Part shown: in pieces, positions 19,610 through 29,518 of the stretch
How the letters are laid out: each line of letters begins with the position of its first letter
How positions within the stretch are numbered: position 1 is the stretch's first letter
Source of the DNA: G963668605 sp963793625
GTDB lineage: Bacteria > Acidobacteriota > Terriglobia > Bryobacterales > Bryobacteraceae
DNA: 64,000 nucleotides
NCBI GenBank assembly: GCA_963793625.1
Contig: CAWCAT010000020.1
Location: 558,001 to 622,000 of the forward strand
Reading direction: 5' to 3'
Notes under the pieces: model-generated
What the model was told of the DNA's origin: nothing
The model's input: only the letters and a program-made list of their open reading frames with translations
Databases searched by the model: none
Translations under genes and position numbers: made by a program

Positions 19610-22090
19610 CTATTTGTTCTCGATACGCATGCCGTAGAAGCTGCGGTACACGAAAACCATCGATACAGCCAGGAAGATTACACCCAGGGTTGCGTTGAAC
19701 CATTGACCGTGCTGCGCCTTCAGCATGACGGCGAGTTCCACCGCCAGCAATCCGAACAGCGTGGTGAACTTGATGATCGGGTTCAGTGCCACTGAGCTTG
19801 TATCTTTGAACGGATCGCCCACAGTGTCGCCAACCACCACTGCCGCGTGTAGTTCGGTACCCTTGGCCTTCAACTCGGTCTCGACAACTTTCTTCGCGTT
19901 ATCCCATGCGCCACCGGCGTTGGCCATGAAGATGGCCTGGAACAACCCAAACAGAGCGATCGAGATCAGGTAGCCAATGAAGAAGTACGGTTCAAAGAAG
20001 GCAAAGGCCAGCGTTGAGAAGAACACAGTCAGAAAGATATTGAACATGCCCTTTTGCGCGTACTGCGTACAGATCGCTACCACCGCCTTGGAGTCGGCCA
20101 CTGAAGCCTTCTCACTGCCTTCCAGCTTGATATTCGCCTTGATGAATTCCACAGCGCGGTATGCGCCCGTGGAAACGGCTTGACAGGACGCGCCGGTGAA
20201 CCAGTAAATGACTGCGCCGCCGGCAATCAGACCGAGCAGGAATGGCGGATGCAGAATCGAGAGGAATTGCAGAAATTCCGGTTTCAGTCCCTGTGTCAGC
20301 ATCACGACGATCGAGAAGATCATCGTAGTCGCGCCGACTACGGCTGTACCAATAAGCACTGGCTTCGAAGTCGCTTTAAAGGTGTTACCCGCGCCGTCAT
20401 TCTCTTCCAGGTTGTCCTTGGCTTTCTCGAATTGCGGAGAGAACCCAAAGTCGCGCTGGATGTCCTTGTCGATATTCGGAATCGATTCGATGGTCGAGAG
20501 TTCGAACACAGACTGCGCGTTATCAGTCACCGGACCGTAGCTGTCCACGGCGATGGTCACAGGACCCATTCCGAGGAAGCCGAAGGCCACCAGGCCGAAT
20601 GCGAACACTGCGGGGGCAAGCATCATTCCGCCGAGGAATAACGTGCTGACCGCGTAAGCGACGCTCATCAGGAACAGAATCGCGAAGCCCAGCCAGTAGG
20701 CGCTGAAGTTTCCGGCAACGAATCCGGACAGAATGCAAAGCGAAGCGCCGCCTTCACGAGCGGAGCTGACGATTTCGCGAACGTGACGCGAATCAGTGGA
20801 AGTGAAGATCTTCACGAACTCCGGGATGATGGCGCCCGCGAGCGTACCGCAGGTGATCACGGTGGCCAACTTCCACCACATATCGGTGTCGCCGCCCAGA
20901 ACCGGAATCATCATGTAGCTGACTATGTAAGTGAGTACCACAGAGAGAATCGAGGTGAGCCACACCAGAGTGGTGAGCGGAGCCTCAAAATTCATCTTAT
21001 CGACGTTTTCGTATTTTCCCTTCGCGATCACGCCGTTGATGAAGTAACTGGCGCCTGAGGCGAGCATCATCATGACACGCATAACGAAAATCCACACCAG
21101 GAGCTGCACCTGAACCACCGGATCCTTAACGGCGAGCAGGATGAAGCTGATCAGCGCGACGCCGGTCACACCGTAGGTCTCGAAGCCGTCAGCCGACGGT
21201 CCAACCGAGTCGCCTGCGTTGTCGCCCACGCAATCCGCGATAACGCCCGGGTTGCGCGCGTCGTCTTCCTTGATCTTGAATACGATCTTCATCAGGTCAG
21301 CGCCAATGTCGGCGATCTTTGTGAAGATGCCGCCGGCGACGCGCAGCGCGGAAGCGCCGAGCGATTCACCGATAGCAAAACCGATGAAGCACGCACCGGC
21401 GAGATCGCCGGGGATGAAGAGCAGAATGCAAAGCATGATCAGCAGTTCGACCGAGATCAGCAGCATGCCAATGCTCATACCGGCCTGCAGCGGGATGTCG
21501 TAGCAGGGGTACGGCTTGCCGCGCAGTGCGGCGAAAGCAGTGCGGGAGTTGGCGAACGTATTTACGCGCATGCCGAAAGCCGCAACCGAGTAGCTGCCCA
21601 GAATACCGACGATGCTGAAAAGCAGAATTACGATTACCTTAAAGGCGCTGAAGTTTTGCAGAAAGCCGAAGTAGAACACAATGATCGCGCCGATGAAACA
21701 CTCGAGGATCACCAGGAACCTACCCTGCGTTTGCAGGTACGTCTTACAGGTTTCGTAGATCAACTCGGATACTTCGAGCATCGATTTGTGCACCGGCATA
21801 TTCTTCAGGCGCGTGTAAATGATCAAGCCGAATACCATGCCAAGGGCACTGGCGACCAGACCAATCATTAGCAGCGTCCCACCGGGGATTCCGCCAAGGA
21901 AGGTCGCCTGATTCAAGTCGGGAAGAACGAGGTTTGCCTCGCCGCCGCCGTGATGCTCTTGAGCCATCATCGGTGCGACAAGGATTGCCATGAACAGCAG
22001 GGGCAGGATTGCGCGGAAACAGCCGGCTAAACCTGATTTGCGGGACAATGCCGAGCGCTTCAGAGCGGACACGGCTTCACTGCTAAACAT
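19610..22090 (-). CDS. hppA: Membrane-bound proton-translocating pyrophosphatase
   Basis: Hydrolyses inorganic pyrophosphate and pumps H+ across the inner membrane. ATG 22090 follows AGGAGG at 8 bp. About 16 membrane segments. The substrate-binding loops are intact: EDDARNPGVIADCVGDN (about residues 276-292) with GDSVGPSADGFETYG, the ADSKAVV loop, and NAGGAWDNAKK with GDTVGDPFKDTSSVALNP near the C-terminus. The cation-specificity site reads GNTFKATSK, with Lys where K+-dependent enzymes have Ala, which predicts a K+-independent H+ pump. 826 residues is longer than the usual 700-760, partly from an N-terminal signal-like extension (AILPLLFMAILVAPMMAQ) and a His/Gly stretch. Stands alone with its own terminator. 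Confidence 0.93.
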   Translation of the reverse strand: MFSSEAVSALKRSALSRKSGLAGCFRAILPLLFMAILVAPMMAQEHHGGGEANLVLPDLNQATFLGGIPGGTLLMIGLVASALGMVFGLIIYTRLKNMPVHKSMLEVSELIYETCKTYLQTQGRFLVILECFIGAIIVFYFGFLQNFSAFKVIVILLFSIVGILGSYSVAAFGMRVNTFANSRTAFAALRGKPYPCYDIPLQAGMSIGMLLISVELLIMLCILLFIPGDLAGACFIGFAIGESLGASALRVAGGIFTKIADIGADLMKIVFKIKEDDARNPGVIADCVGDNAGDSVGPSADGFETYGVTGVALISFILLAVKDPVVQVQLLVWIFVMRVMMMLASGASYFINGVIAKGKYENVDKMNFEAPLTTLVWLTSILSVVLTYIVSYMMIPVLGGDTDMWWKLATVITCGTLAGAIIPEFVKIFTSTDSRHVREIVSSAREGGASLCILSGFVAGNFSAYWLGFAILFLMSVAYAVSTLFLGGMMLAPAVFAFGLVAFGFLGMGPVTIAVDSYGPVTDNAQSVFELSTIESIPNIDKDIQRDFGFSPQFEKAKDNLEENDGAGNTFKATSKPVLIGTAVVGATTMIFSIVVMLTQGLKPEFLQFLSILHPPFLLGLIAGGAVIYWFTGASCQAVSTGAYRAVEFIKANIKLEGSEKASVADSKAVVAICTQYAQKGMFNIFLTVFFSTLAFAFFEPYFFIGYLISIALFGLFQAIFMANAGGAWDNAKKVVETELKAKGTELHAAVVVGDTVGDPFKDTSSVALNPIIKFTTLFGLLAVELAVMLKAQHGQWFNATLGVIFLAVSMVFVYRSFYGMRIENK

Positions 22091-22264
22091 CTAACTATCC
22101 TCCTGGATTTCCGGTTATTTTCTCACAATGAGTTGGGTCGGCTCATTGAGGAGTAAAAGATCAGAAATACGCTAGTAGGGCGACCCAAGTAACACTATAT
22201 AGGAGTATTGGGTAGGAATCAACACGAGCCGCGCATGATTCCGTACTCCCTTGTCCGTGGATAC

Positions 22265-23434
22265 TTACACCACCTCCAGAATCAAACACTTTAGATAGTG
22301 GGTTTCCGGCACAGTCAGCAGGATCGGATGGTCCTTCGATTGTGTCAATCGCTCCAGTACGCGCAGGGTCTTGCGTGCGTCCAGTGCCGCCGAAGCGACA
22401 GTCTGCAGCAGTTCTGCTTCGCTCATATGATGCGAACAGGAGCATGTAACCAGTATCCCGCCGGAATCCAACATACGTAAGGCCCGATAGTTAATCTCCT
22501 TGTAACCGCGGATGGCGCCTTCCAGTGCGGAACGGGATTTCGCGAAGGCGGGCGGATCCAGCACAATCGTGGAAAACTGCTTATCAGTGAAAGCATGCGA
22601 ACTCAGCAGGTCGAAGACGTTGGCTTCGCGGAATTCCACATTTCCAGGCCGTTAGCATCCGCGTTACGCTTTGCAGCGCGCAGTGCTTCTTCGGAGCTGT
22701 CGACCGCAACAACGTGCTCGCAGGTCTTTGCGATGTGCAGCGCGAAGCCGCCGGTGCAGGTGAAGCAATCCAGCGCGCGCCCGCGGCGCATACTTCGCGG
22801 CAGCCGCGTAGTTTTCGCGCTGATCCAGAAAAACTCCGGTCTTTTGCCCTTTCAAAGATCGGCCGCCAGATTCAGACCATTCATCGTGATCGGCGCCTGC
22901 TCCGGTGCTTCCCCACTTAGCAAGGTGATCTCCAGCGGCAACGATTCCTTCTGGCGGATGGGCACATCGTTTCTCGCGACTATTCCCAGCGGATGAAAAA
23001 GTTCGTTCAAACACTCAACAATGACGGGCTTGGCCGCATCCATGCCTTGGCTCAAGGTCTGCACAGCGAGATAATCGCCATAGCGATCCACCACCAGCCC
23101 GGGCAGGCGATCGGCTTCGCTATAGACCAGACGATAGGCATCGGTCCCGCTGACGATCCGTTCGCGGAAGGCCGCGGCCGCGCGGATTCGTGTCGAAAGA
23201 AATCGGCATCGATCGTTTCCGGGCCGTTACTGAGCATCCGTAACGTAATCTGTGAGGTGGAACTGTAGTGTGCGGTGCCTATGATCCGTTTGCGCTGATC
23301 GTCACCTGAACCACCGCCCCCGGAGTCGCAGCGCCGCGTTCAAGAACGTCACTGGCGAAAATCCAGGGGTGGCCGGAAGCGACACGCTCGACAGCCTTGC
23401 GGTTTACGACTACAGCGGGAATATTGGCTTGCAT
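22265..23434 (-). pseudogene. rlmI: RlmI-type 23S rRNA (cytosine-C5)-methyltransferase, frameshifted
   Basis: Starts ATG 23434 with a PUA-like N-terminal domain (AVERVASGHPWIFASDVLERG). Several shifts (about 23280, 23190, 23100, 22860, 22790 and 22640) scatter the rest: GTDAYRLVYSEADRLPGLVVDRYG, QKTGVFLDQRENY, the SAM motif DCFTCTGGFALHIA, VVAVDSSEEAL, LDPPAFAKSRSAL and the catalytic cysteine segment LVTCSCSHHMSEAELL. This order is that of the RlmI/YccW family, which methylates C1962 of 23S rRNA in E. coli. About 390 residues when rejoined, the family length. Since this is normally a well-conserved housekeeping gene, six separate shifts argue for sequence error. Confidence 0.75.
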
Positions 23435-23501
23435 CCAGACATCAGAATCGCACGAAGCAAGACGTGGGGTGTGACCCATCGCACAGAGCAAGACGGGAAC
23501 A

Positions 23502-24927
23502 ATGCTGCTCACCCCGGTGTCTGAAAAACTGGGGCCGGACTACGGCAAACGTCGCTTCAGCGGCAATGCCGCCGTCTCGGACGAGACTATGAACACTGCC
23601 GAGTATTATCCCTATCGAAACGCGGCGGCGAGAGATCTCTGTTTCCGCTACCTCGACGGCCTCGCTGCCAGGCTGTGGCCGATTGTGTCGGAAGAACGAA
23701 TGGTCCCGACGACGTTCGGCGCAACATTCGTTCGCGTAAGGGATTGGCGGCTCCTTCGGTCGCGCCATTGCCGCCGCGGCGGAGTGCGTATCTTTGTCTG
23801 GCTGGGAATTCGAAGCGCTATCCACGGAATATGAACGGCTGGCGGATCACCGGGTCAGAGACGGTTTCCGTGGGCAAGATAGCGTTTGCTGCGAAGCCGC
23901 TTCCTGTACCTCCAGATCTGTTCGCCGCATCGCGTGGCTGGATGAGCATCGGAAAAATGCGGTGGAAGGCGAGAGCGGGTCGGCGGTTGGCATTCGTGCG
24001 GCGGAAGCGGTTGGTCACCGGCTCCAATAACGAACTGATTCCCTACAACGACCTGCTTGCTGCCGTGCATTGCATTTTCCGGAGCGGGTGGCCTCGGAAG
24101 GTGTCCGATCCTCGCACCTGCCAACGCCGTGCTGGCCCCCGGCCCCTGGTTTTTGCGATTGAGCCTGTATCCACGTGGCGCTCGCCCTGCGCCCGACAAG
24201 GCGCTTGCTGGATTCGCTAGGATTTGCAGTTCTCCTGTTCTCGTTCGGATATGTCGCGGACGGATCCGCAATCTCAAACGAACGCCGCCTGCTGTCCATT
24301 GAGAGCGAACTGCAGATTGCGCGGCAATTACAACGCTCGATTCTCCCTAAGGCCATTCTTGAAGTCCGGGACGTGCGCATTTCGGCGATCTACGAGCCTA
24401 TGACGGAGGTTGGAGGCGACTTCTACGAGTTTATTCCCGTAGATCAGCATCGCGTCGGATTTCTGGTGGCGGATGTGTCCGGCCATGGTGTGCCGGCCGC
24501 GATCGTTTCCGCGATGATCAAGACAGCGGTGAAATCCGTCGCGCCCTGCGCGGACGATCCGCGGCAAGTACTGCGCGGGCTGGACCGAATTCTTGCCGGA
24601 CAAATGCAGGGCCATTTAGTCTCCGCGGCCTACTTGTGGCTCGACACACAAGCTCGCTGTGCGCGTTACTCCGCCGCAGGACATCCACCCTTGCTGTGTT
24701 GGCGGGAAGGGGAACTGAAGCGCATCGAGAGCAACGGCCTGTTGTTTGGTGTGGTACCCGGCTCAGACTACCCGGTTTGCGAAATCCCGCTGAAGCCACG
24801 AGACCGCTTCCTGCTCTACACGGACGGCGTTACCGAACCTGAGAATGCCAAGGGCGATGCTTTTGGCGACCACAGGTTTGAAGAGGTGGTGCGCAGCAAG
24901 CGAGCCGGCGCGCCAGCCGAAGTCTAG
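23502..24927 (+). pseudogene. RsbU/SpoIIE-type PP2C phosphatase, 5' part, interrupted by IS
   Basis: The readable part (frame open 24175-24927) begins with a membrane helix (LDSLGFAVLLFSFGYVA), then the coiled-coil linker NERRLLSIESELQIARQLQRSILP that precedes SpoIIE phosphatase domains. The PPM fold follows: GGDFYEF and ADVSGHGVPAAIVSAMI with the metal-binding Asp residues, AGHPPLLCW and FLLYTDGVTE. These enzymes dephosphorylate anti-sigma-factor antagonists in partner-switching stress or biofilm control. Bases 23502-24175 should encode the N-terminal sensor half but no single frame is open; hydrophobic or conserved pieces are not clear. The frame stops at TAG 24925-24927, within the target site of the insertion sequence; the tail lies on the far side. 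Confidence 0.7.
24924..24927. repeat. Target-site duplication CTAG, left copy
   Basis: CTAG immediately precedes the left inverted repeat of the insertion sequence, and the same four bases (26223-26226) follow the right inverted repeat. A 4-bp duplication of a palindromic target fits a recent transposition of this element. Confidence 0.8.
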
Positions 24928-26222
24928 CAGGCTGCTGAAAAACTCCGGATCCGTGTAGCCTCCGAAACATTTCTGTCGTCTTATGTAATATGCGTGGAGA
25001 CGATCACAATCAAGCCGGGATGTTCAGCTATGTTTCGCCGGAAGAGCGGGTGCCGCGATTGCATCCGCTGCGGGCGATCCGAGAGATGACCGACCGTGCG
25101 CTGCAGGAAATGTCGCCACGTTTTGAGCAACTCTACGCCAAGACCGGTCGGCCCTCCATCGCGCCCGAGAAACTGCTCCGAGCGCTGCTGTTGCAGGTGC
25201 TCTACTCGATCCGCAGTGAGCGGATGCTCATGGAGCAACTCGATTACAACCTGCTCTTCCGCTGGTTCGTCGGGTTGAACATGGATGACGCAATCTGGGT
25301 GCCGACCGTATTCAGCAAGAACCGCGACCGGTTGCTGGAAGGCGACATCGCCGAAGGCTTCTTCGCACACCTGCTTACGCAAGCCAAGGAAGACGGACTG
25401 TTGAGCGACGAGCATTTCAGCGTGGAAGGCACGCTGGTAGAGGCCTGGGCCGGGCAAAAGAGCTTTCGTAAAAAGGATGATCCGCAACCTCCTGATGACT
25501 CAGACAAAGGCAACCCGACGGTGAACTTCCACGGTGAAAAGCGTTCCAATGAGACGCATGCTTCGACCACCGACCCCGATTCCCGACTGGCGCGCAAGAG
25601 TGGTGGCCATGAAGCGAAACTGGCGTATTGCGGCAATGCGCTGATCGAAAATCGCAACGGGTTGGTGGTGGCGACGGAAGTGCTCCAGGCCAATGGGACC
25701 GCCGAGCGCGACGCAGCGCTGCCGAAGCTCGAACGCCTTGCGGGTGATCACCGGTGACGCTCGGCGCAGATCGCGGCTATGATACGCGTGATTTCGTGCA
25801 GGAAATTCGTGGAAGCATGTGACGCCGCACGTCGCGCAAAACACGAACGGGCGGCGCAGTGCGATCGATGCCCGAACGACACGACATGCGGGCTACGCAC
25901 TGAGCCAGAGAAAGCGCAAGCGGATTGAAGAGGTCTTTGGTTGGCTGAAGACGGTGGCCGGCATCCGCAAGGTCCGGCATCGCGGTCTGGAAAAAGTGGC
26001 GTGGATGTTCACGTTCGCCGCGGCCGCTTACAATCTTGTGCGCATGAGGAACCTCCGCGTTCACGCGGCGAAGTGCTTAGGGCGAAGTGTGCCCGGGCCC
26101 CGAAAAGGGGTGTTTTTCAGCACGGGAGAGCCACGTTCCGGGCCACTTAGGCAAATTATTAGTAACAAAAACCGGTTGGGATAGGCGGTCCCGGTGTCGA
26201 TCGGTCGTTTTTCAGCAGCCTG
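24928..26222 (+). mobile_element. Complete 1,295-bp insertion sequence, IS5/IS1182-like
   Basis: Terminal inverted repeats are perfect over 16 bp: CAGGCTGCTGAAAAAC at 24928-24943 and its complement ending at 26222. They are bounded by CTAG on both sides. One transposase reading region fills the element (24990-26184). Size, inverted repeats and transposase type fit the IS5/IS1182 superfamily group. It has entered the 3' part of the SpoIIE-type phosphatase gene in the same orientation. The exact ISfinder family was not checked. Confidence 0.9.
24990..26184 (+). pseudogene. IS5/IS1182-like DDE transposase, two frameshifts
   Basis: Opens MRGDDHNQAGMFSYVSPEER, then HPLRAIREMTDRALQEMSPRF, RPSIAPEKLLRALLLQVLYS and LLFRWFVGLNMDD, the standard N-terminus of this transposase group. 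The first catalytic position reads HFSVEGTLVEAW; relatives have VDGT, so the first Asp of the DDE triad appears replaced by Glu. A shift near 25755 hides the second motif (GADRGYDTRDF), and another near 25820 precedes VTPHVAQNTNGRRSAID and the third motif RKRIEEVFGWLKT. As read, no active enzyme can be made from this copy without frameshifting. Confidence 0.85.
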
Positions 26223-26314
26223 CTAGACGGTTGATCTGTGAGCTACGCGACTGGCAATCGGCTTCGGCAAGCCAGCAGGACGATATTACTCTTCTTATTG
26301 TTGACGTCGATTAG
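26223..26314 (+). pseudogene. RsbU/SpoIIE-type phosphatase, 3' end beyond the IS
   Basis: Starts with the right CTAG copy and reads ELRDWQSASASQQDDITLLIVDVD to TAG 26314. QQDDITLLIV is the canonical last strand of SpoIIE-type phosphatases, with the final metal-binding Asp pair. It completes the domain that breaks off at 24927. Joining the two by removing the IS and one CTAG still leaves a one-base frame difference, so the gene also has a shift at or near the insertion point. Confidence 0.75.
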
Positions 26315-26528
26315 GTATTGCATCCCGCACGAACTGCTGCTTACGCACGCGCACTTCCACGTTCCTCTCGAGCCCGGGCTGGGACGGTACCTCCAGCACG
26401 ATTTCGGTTGGCCAAACGGAAAACAGCGGGCTATCAACGCCATTAACGCTCACCGAAACTCCACGCGGTGCCGTCATCGGCCCCGATTGGCTCCTTTCAT
26501 CCAATAAGATTCTGCCCATGCTGGGCAC
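26295..26528 (-). pseudogene. Solibacter C-terminal domain (TIGR03437-like) remnant
   Basis: The segment GVSVSVNGVDSPLFSVWPTEIVLEVPSQPG matches the core of the 'Solibacter uncharacterised C-terminal' domain (pattern VxVNGxxxPLxYVSPTQIxxxVP). It ends in NRRQQ, overlapping the phosphatase tail by 20 bp on the other strand. The rest of the host protein, normally hundreds of residues of repeats N-terminal to this domain, is missing: upstream sequence to 26650 shows no related frame. Treated as an orphaned C-terminus left by rearrangement near the insertion sequence. Confidence 0.45.
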
Positions 26529-26652
26529 ACCCCGCCTCGAGCCGGAGCTCGATCAGGCGGAAGGGGCGCGGCCTAAGCCGCAGCAACTTCATGATTGGCA
26601 GCTACTAGTTATGAGATTGCTGGACGTCCATTCACCAGCGCACGTACGCGAC

Positions 26653-27779
26653 TCACGGCCGAAACAGCAAGGGCAGCAATTCCGCAAGTTCCTGTCTGGC
26701 AACGGGCATGGCGTGCGGCCCGGAGAACTTACGAAAGATATGTGGTATTCTCGCCGACTTCAGTCGTTCGGCGAAAGCTTTGGCTCCGCCAAAGAAGATG
26801 TCCTCCGATCCACAGCCCACCCAGATCAGCCGGTAATCCCGTATATGGGTGGCGGCCAAAGCCGGCCCGAAACGTGCGTCGAAGGATGACCTCCCCGCCT
26901 CGCCAGCATCCGTAGGGACAAGCGAACCGCTGAGTGAGGCGACAGTTCGAAAGAGCTCTGGGTGGTTAAGTCCTGCATGCATACCGAACTCACCGCCCAA
27001 AGACAGACCGGCAATCGCCCACGAGCGCGGATCGGGCGTGACGCGATATCGCTTTCTGACGAGCGGCAGCAGTTCATTCGCTAGAATTGCCTCAAACTCG
27101 TTGAGGTTCTCGTCACTGCGGCGCGTGCCGGGGCGGTCGAGCGCGTCGGAGGCATGCATCACGACCACCATAGGTACCATCTGACCTGCGGCGATCAGGT
27201 TGTCGAACATCACTTCTGCAAACCCGCCGCCACTGGTCCAGTCGTTCTCGTCGCCGGGCGTTCCCGGTAACAGCACAAGGGCCGGATACTGGCGGAACGG
27301 AGAGGTCCCGTATCCCGGGGGCGTATACACCACAAAGCGCCGCATACGTTGCTGCCGTGCTGAGAAGAACCGCTCATGGTGCAAGGTTCCGGGCGCCCGA
27401 TTCTGCGGCTCCCAAGGCCGCGGCGGATTGCCGGGCACAGTAAAGCTGCTATCGGAAAAACGGCTGGCGGAAGTGAAGCTGCACCTGCACGATGGGTCAG
27501 TGGTCCGCACTCCATCGACCATAAAACCGTACGAGTAGATATTCGGCTCCAGAGGCGGCACCCTCGCCGTCCATACGCCATCATCGGCCTTCGTGAGGGT
27601 AACGGGTGGCTGCGGGCCCAGCCAGTTGCCCGATAGCTTCACCTCTGAGGCTTGTGGTGCCCAGACGCGGAAAATTACGCTCCGGTCGGGCAGAACTTCT
27701 GGGGAGACCAACGTTGGACGGTTCTGGGCCACCAACTGCACGCCACGAAGACCGAAGCGAGCGTGAAAATCCACTTCAT
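26653..27779 (-). CDS. Exported esterase with N-terminal beta-sandwich (Fes/FaeA-like, PF00756)
   Basis: The long frame runs from 27792, but the better start is ATG 27779 in another frame: it follows GGGAGGACCTG and encodes a signal peptide (MKWIFTLASVFVACSWW), after which one shift near 27730 joins VAQNRPTLVSPEVLPD. Residues about 30-110 are a carbohydrate-binding/E-set sandwich (VIFRVWAPQASEVKLSGNW). The rest is a putative-esterase alpha/beta hydrolase: MRRFVVYTPPGY, LVLLPGTPGDENDW, the nucleophile elbow AIAGLSLGGEFG and the His of FSGPHAMPVAR. Relatives include ferri-enterobactin esterase-like and feruloyl/acetyl-xylan esterases, so a polysaccharide side-chain esterase is plausible. The catalytic part is intact. 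Confidence 0.8.
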
Positions 27780-27990
27780 CAGGTCCTCCCATTTGAGAGA
27801 TCAGAAGGAATCGGCGACCTAGTCATCCACTAAACGCAGAGCATACCATGGGCCGCACAACGGACCAGGAAGATCGCACACGCGATAGGCAGCGCATCAC
27901 CAAACAGGTCACGAATATGCAAGCCCTATTCTACAAGGTGCCGCGATCATGGCGAGCCGCAATCCAGCACACGATACACTGAGCCTTTAC

Positions 27991-29499
27991 ATGAGAAAAC
28001 TCAAGTTGATTACCGTCCTAATGCTGCTACTGGCGACCGTCCCCGTCATAAACGCCAAGCAGGCCCGATCGATCACTCAATACGGGATTACGTGGACGTT
28101 CGATAAACCCTATACCGTCGGCAAGTTCGTTACCGGCGACTACTGGGTGCTGGGACCAGTTACCGTCGCGAGCGTTTCCCCCGCCCCGCAGGCTGCCGAG
28201 ATCGAGAGCGCTTCCACGACCGTAAAGAGCATCTACGGTGCCGTCGCCATGGTTGAAGACAAACGGATGCGCAACGGTTCGATGATTGTGCTCCAATCCG
28301 GCCGGAAGCAAGGCTACGATTCGCGCCTGAAAAACTACGATCCGGCGCTTTCGGTGGCTTTTCCCCTGAAGCTCCAGCCGGAGCAGTCACTCATATCCAG
28401 CGTCAGCAACGGAGAGGAGCGGGTGCCAGTCCTTCTGAGGGCCATGATGTGGGAGCGGGAAGCCAGCAGCTACCTCGCCCTGAAATCGGCCGCTGTCCTC
28501 ACCTGCGTCAGCAAGGCCCCGCCCAGTGATGCGTTCCGGCCACCGTATGCCGGGACTGCAAAGCCCCTCTACCGGGCCAAGGATATTAAGTGGGAAAAAC
28601 TGCCCAAACTGGCTGCCCCCGGCGAGGTTCCGGACTGGACACAGTTCGAGCGCTATTTTGAGAGGCCCTGGCTCGATCATTTCGATATCTGGCTATTCCA
28701 GCACTTGGGTCCGAACGAGAATCAGCCGAACTATGGCCGGGAGTTCTCGCGCGCCACCTCCATAGCTAGCCTTATGCTAATGCTCGATGTGCCGCGACCG
28801 CGCAAGGAAAAGCTCATGCTTGGGTTCGTTCAGCTGGGTATCGACCTGCACGGTCTGGCGTGGTCCGGCCGCAACTGGCCGGGTGACGGCGGTCATTGGA
28901 ATGGGCGCAAATGGCCGATCCTGTTTGCCGGCCTGATGCTGGACAACAAGAGCTTGCTCACGTTTCCCACCATCACTTCGTTCTTCGACGACGTGAGGGT
29001 GTTTAATATCAACCCGGTTGAAGGTTGCCCTCCTCCCACCACAATCTTCTCAGAGGATCAACAGACTTATTACGGAAATGGCGGCGCCGGACAGAAAGCG
29101 CTTTACCAGATCATCGTCCACAGTATGGTCCGCCCTACCTACGAGGAAAAGTCGCCTGACGCTTACACCAAAGAGGAGAAGTGGATGGACGGCTACCGGG
29201 CCACTTGCTCAGTGGGGTGGCCCGGCGAGGCCCTCTCGGCCCTGCTCATGAAAGCCAAGTCGGTATGGAATCACGATGCCTTCTTCGACTACTGCGACCG
29301 CTGGATGGACCACGATGTGAACCCCAAACGTAGGGTCCTTCCCATTCCTGGCGACGGTCGCGCCGATCCGTTCGTGCGAGCCATGTGGACCGCCTACCGG
29401 CAACGCGTTCCAAATCAATCGGGTGGAACCGACAATCTCAAGTGGGTCTGGCAGGACGACAAGAGCGGGCAGTTCGTACCCAACCCGCCCTCACGCTAG
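27991..29499 (+). CDS. Secreted protein of unknown function
   Basis: Open from 27949; the start is taken as ATG 27991 because it opens a clean signal peptide (MRKLKLITVLMLLLATVPVINA). The mature 480 residues fall in two parts. The first 180 are beta-rich (ITQYGITWTFDKPYTVGKF, DYWVLGPVTVASVSP). The second is helical and tryptophan-rich (FDIWLFQHLGPNENQPNYG, GLAWSGRNWPGDGGHWNGRKWP, MDGYRATCSVGWPGEALSALLM), which suggests an (alpha/alpha) toroid like those of polysaccharide lyases. I do not recognise the family and do not assign an activity. Convergent with TonB receptor 1, with a hairpin between them. Confidence 0.7.
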   Translation: MRKLKLITVLMLLLATVPVINAKQARSITQYGITWTFDKPYTVGKFVTGDYWVLGPVTVASVSPAPQAAEIESASTTVKSIYGAVAMVEDKRMRNGSMIVLQSGRKQGYDSRLKNYDPALSVAFPLKLQPEQSLISSVSNGEERVPVLLRAMMWEREASSYLALKSAAVLTCVSKAPPSDAFRPPYAGTAKPLYRAKDIKWEKLPKLAAPGEVPDWTQFERYFERPWLDHFDIWLFQHLGPNENQPNYGREFSRATSIASLMLMLDVPRPRKEKLMLGFVQLGIDLHGLAWSGRNWPGDGGHWNGRKWPILFAGLMLDNKSLLTFPTITSFFDDVRVFNINPVEGCPPPTTIFSEDQQTYYGNGGAGQKALYQIIVHSMVRPTYEEKSPDAYTKEEKWMDGYRATCSVGWPGEALSALLMKAKSVWNHDAFFDYCDRWMDHDVNPKRRVLPIPGDGRADPFVRAMWTAYRQRVPNQSGGTDNLKWVWQDDKSGQFVPNPPSR

Positions 29500-29518
29500 T
29501 GGTTGCCCGGTGTGGATT

